Of a stretch of 6,682 nucleotides of DNA, positions 1-4,620 are shown one piece after another. The translations under genes and the position numbers were made by a program. The DNA is from JBFJVZ01 sp041623895 (lineage in GTDB: Bacteria; Planctomycetota; Planctomycetia; Pirellulales; Pirellulaceae), in the NCBI GenBank assembly GCA_041623895.1, contig JBFJVZ010000411.1, positions 1 through 6,682 of the forward strand. Direction: 5' to 3'. The stretch's first letter is position 1; each line of letters starts with the position of its first letter. The notes beneath the pieces were generated by a model that worked only from the letters and a program-made list of their open reading frames with translations, was not told where the DNA came from and searched no databases.

Positions 1-591
1 GCGACCACGGTGATCGCCGCCAGCACAATCGGCCGCCACCAGCGCCGCCATCAGCCGATCGGAGAGGCTGCCTGCGGTTTCTTCGTAAGCCCTGGCCATG
101 GCAACGATGACCTCCCGACCGGCAAGTGTATTTCCTTGGCAGGCGTAAAACCGTCCACTCATCGCACCCCAGTAAATGCCCGAGGGATCGGCGTTGGCAG
201 GATTGCGGTTGGCGGCGCGACCCTGCATGTCGATGATTGCCAACTGGCGTTTGTCGCGTAGTTCATCATCCTTCAGCAGCATTCCCAGCACCTCCTCTGG
301 TGCATGTCCTGACTGCAGCAGATCGAGCGCCTGTTGGCCCCAGGGTGGTTTGTGCCAATGTTGAGTACAGAAAGCACCGACCCCGGCTCTGACAAAGGGA
401 ACGACTTTGCCGACCGCCTTGTACTTGCTGGCGACGGCCGCGCCGCAGGTTCCCGTTTCAGGATCGACGGCCACGATTGAAAACGTGGCGCTGACACCGA
501 AGTCCGGCTGCAATTCATCGGCGCGACCGGTCTGGCAAAACGCCAACAAGTGGAAACCGATCAGGATCAATGGTAAGTGTTGCTTGGTCAT
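1..591 (-). CDS. Exported DUF1028 family protein (Ntn-hydrolase-like), 3' end outside window
   Basis: An open frame of 197 codons runs from an ATG at 591-589 to the window edge with no stop, so the C-terminus is missing. Residues 1-24 look like a Sec signal peptide: basic start (MTKQH), hydrophobic core (LPLILIGFHLLAF), then TGRA before DE, with likely cleavage after Ala24. From residue 35 the protein matches the DUF1028 family as I know it: ATFSIVAVDPETGTCGAAVA, then the VGAFCTQ, ANRNP, CQGNTLAG and AGGDHRGR segments in the family order. The family is assigned to the Ntn-hydrolase fold; its substrate is unknown to me, and some members carry a peptidoglycan-binding domain. Thr36 sits where a catalytic N-terminal Thr would be expected. 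The start is bounded by the stop of the preceding gene, which is in the same frame, and no other start codon lies between; no clear ribosome binding site is visible. It follows the phosphatase gene by 39 bases and may be the last gene of the operon. Family call fairly sure; function unknown. Confidence 0.85.
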   Translation of the reverse strand, partial: MTKQHLPLILIGFHLLAFCQTGRADELQPDFGVSATFSIVAVDPETGTCGAAVASKYKAVGKVVPFVRAGVGAFCTQHWHKPPWGQQALDLLQSGHAPEEVLGMLLKDDELRDKRQLAIIDMQGRAANRNPANADPSGIYWGAMSGRFYACQGNTLAGREVIVAMARAYEETAGSLSDRLMAALVAADCAGGDHRGR

Positions 592-630
592 GGATGCTGC
601 GATGCGTCGATAACTGCGCTGGATTGTTGC

Positions 631-2037
631 TTATACGATTTCCATCGCGAGAATTGAGATGTCATCTTTCGGCCCACTCTCGCCGCACCACGCTTCGGTG
701 TCTGCCATCAGTGCTGAAACACTATCTTCCAGTGAAAGGGATTGGCTATCGGCGAGCGACTTTAGCAGTCGTTGATCGCCGAATTCTTCAATTTTTGCAT
801 TCATGGCCTCGGGAACCCCGTCGGAGTACAAGCAGATTCTATCTCCCGGTTCCAAGGACATTGTATGCTCGTCGAAGTCCGCTTCATCGGTAACACCGAT
901 CGGAAAACCTTCCGCCTCCAGCATCCGCGGTTTCTGCCCGAGGCTGGTCAGAACGATTGGCGGATGTCCGCCCGATGCATAGCGAAATTCTCGTGTCTTG
1001 ATGTTGTATACCGCGTAGGCGATTGTGAAGAACTGCGCGGCAGACACGTCCATCTGAAACCGTGCGTTCAATTGCGACATGACTTCGCTCGGCGGCGTGA
1101 TGCGTTTTTCATCGCTGCCGGGAATCGATTCCACCAACAACGACGATACGAAGGGCGCCGGTGTTAGCACGCGGCTGATCGTCACCGACAGCAGCGAGGC
1201 GGCCACACCATGCCCGCTGACGTCAACCACGTACAGACCGATGTGATCGTCGGTGAGCGGAAAGATATTCAAGATATCACCGGCCAGTTCATCGCAGGGT
1301 CGAAAACTCCAGGCAAAGTTGACGGATTGAGTGTCCGGCAGTGAACTCGGCAACAGTGACTGCTGTACAACCGCGCCCGCATCCAGGTCGCGTTTCATTT
1401 TTTCGTTGGCCGACTGCAACTTCTCGTTAAGGACTTCCAGTTCACGATTTCGCTGCTGCACCTGGTCTTGGGCCACGGTCAGGTTTTCGTTGGTTTGGAT
1501 TAACTCGCGGTTTTTTTGGACCGCGTTCTCAAAAGTGGACACGAGCAAGTTCAGAGCCTGCTGTCGACCTGATTTGACGACAAATTGCTTGCCATCCAGC
1601 GTAACCTCAAGCGGCTCACCTTCTTCGGCTTCTTGCTCCAGTGGCGTATGCAGCAGCGAGTTCATTCGCGAGAGCAAATACTCGGGCTCGTAGGGTTTGG
1701 TGACGTAATTGTCGGCCCCCACGTGCAGTCCTTGGATGATGTCGGTGGGGTCAGACAGCGATGACAGCAGGATGACTGGAATGTTACGAAGCTCCGGGTC
1801 CGACTTGATTGCGTCGCAGAGTGCGTAGCCATCCATTTCAGGCATTTCGATATCCGAAACGACAATCGTCGGCCTGCGTTGTCGGATTTCTTCTAGAGCA
1901 ACTACACCGTTCTTGGCGACGCGTGCCGTGAAGCCTTCCTTGACAAGCCGACGGCGGAGCATTTCCGCCTGAATGCGGCTGTCTTCGGCGATCACCACAT
2001 CAATGGTGTCGACTGCTCCCGCTTGTTGATTGACCAT
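631..2037 (-). CDS. Response regulator with PP2C-type (SpoIIE/RsbU-like) serine phosphatase output
   Basis: A 468-residue soluble protein. The receiver domain covers residues 12-125, with acidic pair E18/D19, phosphoacceptor Asp62 (SDIEMPEMDG) and Lys114 (TKPY). A linker at about 140-192 (EVTLDGKQFVVKSGRQQ, then STFENAVQKN) runs into a probable coiled coil to about 215. The rest is a PP2C/SpoIIE domain: QQSLLPSSLP entry motif, ELAGD (Asp254), VVDVSGHG (Asp272), YASGGHPP, LYSDGVPEAMN (Asp406) and GPKDDISI (Asp458/459), so the usual metal-binding aspartates are present. Related proteins dephosphorylate anti-sigma-factor antagonists (STAS proteins) in partner switching; neither an antagonist nor an anti-sigma kinase is encoded here. 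The likely input is phosphate from the CheA upstream in the operon (inference). A GTG at 2040-2038 lies directly before the ATG at 2037; I chose the ATG because GGAG sits 8 bases ahead of it. The first 190 residues are a close copy of those of the neighbouring kinase. Confidence 0.93.
   Translation of the reverse strand: MVNQQAGAVDTIDVVIAEDSRIQAEMLRRRLVKEGFTARVAKNGVVALEEIRQRRPTIVVSDIEMPEMDGYALCDAIKSDPELRNIPVILLSSLSDPTDIIQGLHVGADNYVTKPYEPEYLLSRMNSLLHTPLEQEAEEGEPLEVTLDGKQFVVKSGRQQALNLLVSTFENAVQKNRELIQTNENLTVAQDQVQQRNRELEVLNEKLQSANEKMKRDLDAGAVVQQSLLPSSLPDTQSVNFAWSFRPCDELAGDILNIFPLTDDHIGLYVVDVSGHGVAASLLSVTISRVLTPAPFVSSLLVESIPGSDEKRITPPSEVMSQLNARFQMDVSAAQFFTIAYAVYNIKTREFRYASGGHPPIVLTSLGQKPRMLEAEGFPIGVTDEADFDEHTMSLEPGDRICLYSDGVPEAMNAKIEEFGDQRLLKSLADSQSLSLEDSVSALMADTEAWCGESGPKDDISILAMEIV
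1465..2004 (-). repeat. Duplicated receiver-linker module, copy in the PP2C gene
   Basis: This block aligns without gaps, at a constant offset of 1420 bases, to 2885-3424 in the neighbouring kinase gene. By manual count about 148 of 180 encoded residues are identical (about 82%), and DNA stretches up to 20 bases are identical (1730-1749 with 3150-3169). Similarity stops sharply at the effector domains. Confidence 0.85.
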
Positions 2038-2045
2038 CACGCCGT

Positions 2046-2049
2046 CTCC
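2046..2049 (-). promoter_or_regulatory. Ribosome binding site of the receiver-PP2C gene
   Basis: GGAG lies on the minus strand 8 bases before the ATG at 2037 and 5 bases before the alternative GTG at 2040. It is the clearest Shine-Dalgarno sequence in the window and favours initiation at the ATG. Confidence 0.6.
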
Positions 2050-2116
2050 ATCATTTCAGAAAAAACCATAAGAACAAATCAATGAGATCCTGTGTGCTGA
2101 TACTCGTCTCGCTGTC

Positions 2117-3469
2117 TCATTCGGCGTCGGCCGCTGCTGTCACAGATTCGCCCGCATCAGCAAGCACGTGCACGGTAAACGCCGAGCCTTCGCCCAAGAC
2201 GCTGTTGGCGACAATGTCGCCACCCATCATCTGGCAGAATTTTCGACAAATCGTCAGTCCCAGCCCGGTGCCGCCATACTTGCGGGAAGTTGAGTTGTCG
2301 GCTTGAGTGAACGGATCAAAAACCCTTTTGACCTGGTCCTCTGTCATGCCGATTCCAGTGTCTTTGACCTCAAACCGAATTCCCTGCTTGCCATCCAATG
2401 TTTCCATTTCGACGGTCAGCTGAATGTTTCCCTGTTCGGTGAACTTTGCCGCGTTGGACAACAGGTTAAACAGCACTTGGCGGATGCGGGTCACGTCATT
2501 GTGAACGGTGCCCAATTCTGGCGGGCAGTGGACCTGGAGCGTGTTTCCGTTTTTGGCGATCAGCGGTTGGATCGTGTCAGCGACATCGCCGACCAGGCGG
2601 GCCAGGTCAAATGTCTCGGGGCTCAGCATCATCCTGCCGGCTTCGATCTTGGAGAGGTCGAGAATGTCGTTGATCAGACCCAAAAGGTGCTTGCCGGCCG
2701 ATTGGATCTTCTGCAAATCGGGAATGAAATCTTCCTGTTCGGCGTCTTCGGCTTCTTCCTGCAGCAATTCGCTATAGCCAATGATGGCGTTCATCGGCGT
2801 CCGCAGTTCATGACTCATGTTGGCAAGGAACGAGCTTTTCGCCTCGTTGGCACTGCGTTCGGCGGCGGCCGCGATTTTCAACCGGTCTTGAACCACGGTC
2901 AGCTGTTCGTTGGCTCGAATCAGCTCGCGGTTTTTTTGGACAGCATTCTCGAACGTGGACACCAGCAAGTTGATTGCTTGTTGGCGGCCGGATTTGACGA
3001 CAAACTTCTTGCCGTCCAACGTCACTTCAAGCGGCTTATTGACATCACCCTCTCGCTCCAGTGGCGTGCTCAGCAGCGATGCCATCCGCGACAACAAGTA
3101 ATCCGGGTCGTAGGGTTTGGTGACATAGTTGTCGGCCCCCACTTCCAGCCCTTGGATGATGTCGGTGGGATCAGACAGCGAAGACAGCAGAATGACCGGA
3201 ATGTGACAAAGATCCGGGTCCGATTTAACCGCGTTGCAGAGCTGATATCCATCCATTTCGGGCATCTCAATATCCGAAATGATGATCGTCGGCGCGCGCT
3301 GCCGGATCTCGCGTAACGCTTCCACACCATCCTTGGCCACTCGAGCCGTGTAACCCTCCTTGACGAGACGCCGGCGAAGGACGGCAGCTTGAATGCGGCT
3401 GTCCTCCGCGATCACGACGTCAATAACATCCGCAGCTTGGGGATTCTGATTATCAGTAGGTTCCGTCAT
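2117..3469 (-). CDS. Receiver-histidine kinase hybrid (REC-linker-HisKA-HATPase)
   Basis: A 450-residue soluble kinase without membrane segments. The receiver covers about residues 15-128 (acidic pair E22/D23, phosphoacceptor Asp66 in SDIEMPEMDG, Ser96, Lys118). The shared linker at about 145-198 leads by a coiled coil into HisKA, with His220 in NMSHELRTPMN. HATPase_c follows: N box NLLSNAAKF (Asn339), G1 DTGIGM (370-375), F box VFDPFTQAD and G2 GGTGLGL (399-405). All key residues are present, so it should be active. No C-terminal receiver or Hpt is attached, so its phosphate target is elsewhere. In context the receiver is probably phosphorylated by CheA and switches the kinase on or off (inference). 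The frame stays open upstream: an ATG at 3535 overlaps the cheB stop as ATGA and would add 22 residues without domain character. I chose the ATG at 3469 because it gives an N-terminus like that of the paralogue 3' of it; neither start has a strong ribosome binding site. Confidence 0.92.
   Translation of the reverse strand: MTEPTDNQNPQAADVIDVVIAEDSRIQAAVLRRRLVKEGYTARVAKDGVEALREIRQRAPTIIISDIEMPEMDGYQLCNAVKSDPDLCHIPVILLSSLSDPTDIIQGLEVGADNYVTKPYDPDYLLSRMASLLSTPLEREGDVNKPLEVTLDGKKFVVKSGRQQAINLLVSTFENAVQKNRELIRANEQLTVVQDRLKIAAAAERSANEAKSSFLANMSHELRTPMNAIIGYSELLQEEAEDAEQEDFIPDLQKIQSAGKHLLGLINDILDLSKIEAGRMMLSPETFDLARLVGDVADTIQPLIAKNGNTLQVHCPPELGTVHNDVTRIRQVLFNLLSNAAKFTEQGNIQLTVEMETLDGKQGIRFEVKDTGIGMTEDQVKRVFDPFTQADNSTSRKYGGTGLGLTICRKFCQMMGGDIVANSVLGEGSAFTVHVLADAGESVTAAADAE
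2885..3424 (-). repeat. Duplicated receiver-linker module, copy in the kinase gene
   Basis: This is the partner of 1465-2004: ungapped, offset 1420 bases, covering the receiver from IDVVIAEDSRIQ to the end of the linker. The following sequence encodes HisKA here and PP2C in the other copy, so the homology is confined to the receiver platform. Confidence 0.85.
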
Positions 3470-3531
3470 TGAACTGATCGAATGTATGAGATGCTTCGTT
3501 GTTGATGCCTGGTCATTGTGGCAAGCCCTGG

Positions 3532-4620
3532 TCATTTCTGCGCGCTGATGCCAGACATGCAAACCTGTTTCAATTTGAGTCCGATTTTGGGCAGTGGCAG
3601 CAGATGCTGAACGCAACCGAGTTCGACGGCGCTCTTAGGCATGCCGAAGACAACACAGGTTTCTTTGTCCTGCGCGATCGTGACGCCCCCCGCTGCGGCG
3701 ATCGAATTCATTCCTTCGGCTCCGTCGCGTCCCATTCCCGTCAGTAGCACGCCAACCGCACCACTACCGGCGTGATGTGCGACGGAATTCAAAAGTACGT
3801 TGACCGATGGCCGATGTCCTTCCAGCGGCCCGTCCGACGTGGTCCTCAGTTGTCCCTGCGAATCGATCTCCAAGTGCACTCCGTCAGGAGCGAAATAAGC
3901 ACTTCCGGGTTGGGGGACGATGCCGTTTTCCGCGATCTTGATATCCAGCTGACAATGCGAATTCAGCCACTTGATCAGGCCCGGCAAGAATCCTTCGCTG
4001 ATATGCTGGACGCACACGACCGGGACGGGAAAATCGGCAGGCAGCCGCGACAGTACTTGTTCGAATGACTGCGGTCCACCCGTGGATGCGCCGATTGCGA
4101 CGATGCTGGCTGGAGGCGTGTCGGGACCCTTCAGCACGGGCGGCCTGCTGGCGGCGCGTGAGGCTCCCGCAAAAACTTTACGTGGCCGTTTGCGGAGCAC
4201 GTGGACGCCCGAAAGGACTCGGATTTTGCGGATCAGCTGACTGGCAATCTGATCGTAATCCGATTGGTCACCACCTTTGGGTTTGGGAAACACATCCAGC
4301 GCGCCGGCTTCCAGCAGTTGAAAAACGTTTTCCGCATCCTGTTCCTGGACTGCGGAACTGATCACTAGAATCGGCTTGGGAAATTCCTCCATGATTCGCC
4401 GAGTCAGTTCCAGCCCATCCATCACCGGCATATGAAGATCGGTGCACACAATTGCGGGATTTACTTCCGGGATCAGTCGCAATGCTTCCTCCCCGTTGGT
4501 TGCTGTGCCGACCACGCGAATCTCGGAGGAGGTAGCAAGAATGCGGCGCAGAATCGTCAGTACCAGAGTTGAATCCTCAACCAGTACGACGCGTATCGGT
4601 GAATCAGTCGTTTGAGTCAA
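3532..4620 (-). CDS. cheB: Chemotaxis response regulator protein-glutamate methylesterase CheB
   Basis: A 362-residue protein, close to the usual CheB length of about 350. The receiver domain covers residues 9-125, with E15/D16, phosphoacceptor Asp61 (TDLHMPVMDG), Ser88 and Lys113. A basic linker (about 140-165) joins it to the methylesterase domain, where the Ser-His-Asp triad is recognisable: Ser179 in IGASTGGP, His206 in VQHISEGF and Asp299 in LLTGMGRDGAEG. CheB removes methyl groups from receptor glutamates (and deamidates glutamines) and is activated by phosphate from CheA, so it resets receptor sensitivity; it acts in the cytoplasm at the receptor array. The start is a TTG at 4620-4618 whose last two bases overlap the cheA stop TGA, which points to translational coupling. 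An AGG lies 5 bases before it. The next in-frame Met would delete the phosphoacceptor region, so TTG is well supported. In Wsp-type systems the equivalent protein is WspF. Confidence 0.96.
   Translation of the reverse strand: MTQTTDSPIRVVLVEDSTLVLTILRRILATSSEIRVVGTATNGEEALRLIPEVNPAIVCTDLHMPVMDGLELTRRIMEEFPKPILVISSAVQEQDAENVFQLLEAGALDVFPKPKGGDQSDYDQIASQLIRKIRVLSGVHVLRKRPRKVFAGASRAASRPPVLKGPDTPPASIVAIGASTGGPQSFEQVLSRLPADFPVPVVCVQHISEGFLPGLIKWLNSHCQLDIKIAENGIVPQPGSAYFAPDGVHLEIDSQGQLRTTSDGPLEGHRPSVNVLLNSVAHHAGSGAVGVLLTGMGRDGAEGMNSIAAAGGVTIAQDKETCVVFGMPKSAVELGCVQHLLPLPKIGLKLKQVCMSGISAQK
4617..4620 (-). promoter_or_regulatory. TTGA stop/start overlap coupling cheA and cheB
   Basis: The cheA stop TGA (4619-4617) and the cheB start TTG (4620-4618) share two bases on the minus strand. 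Such overlaps usually mean that ribosomes finishing the first gene reinitiate on the second, which fixes the ratio of kinase to methylesterase. The rare TTG start would limit independent initiation. Confidence 0.7.

Noticed and set aside
273..518. An 81-codon minus-strand open frame (MNCSRTSV...)
   Set aside because: It is out of frame with the DUF1028 gene that covers the same bases and encodes a signal peptide and clear family motifs. The short frame resembles nothing known.
529..591. Lipoprotein signal (Cys19 after LLAF) in the DUF1028 protein
   Set aside because: The residue before Cys is Phe, which does not fit the lipobox, where Gly, Ala or Ser is expected; an ordinary Sec signal with cleavage after Ala24 fits better.
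592..630. Possible terminator between the PP2C and DUF1028 genes
   Set aside because: No stable GC-rich inverted repeat followed by a T run is visible on the minus strand in these 39 bases.
2041..2116. Possible internal promoter in the AT-rich gap before the PP2C gene
   Set aside because: A TTGATT hexamer is followed by AT-rich sequence, but no -10 element lies at suitable spacing. The gap is short and sits within a co-directional gene row.
2303..3316. A 337-codon open frame on the plus strand
   Set aside because: It lies wholly antisense to the receiver-kinase gene. Its protein has no recognisable domain, and the opposite strand shows full receiver and kinase motifs; it is a codon-bias shadow.
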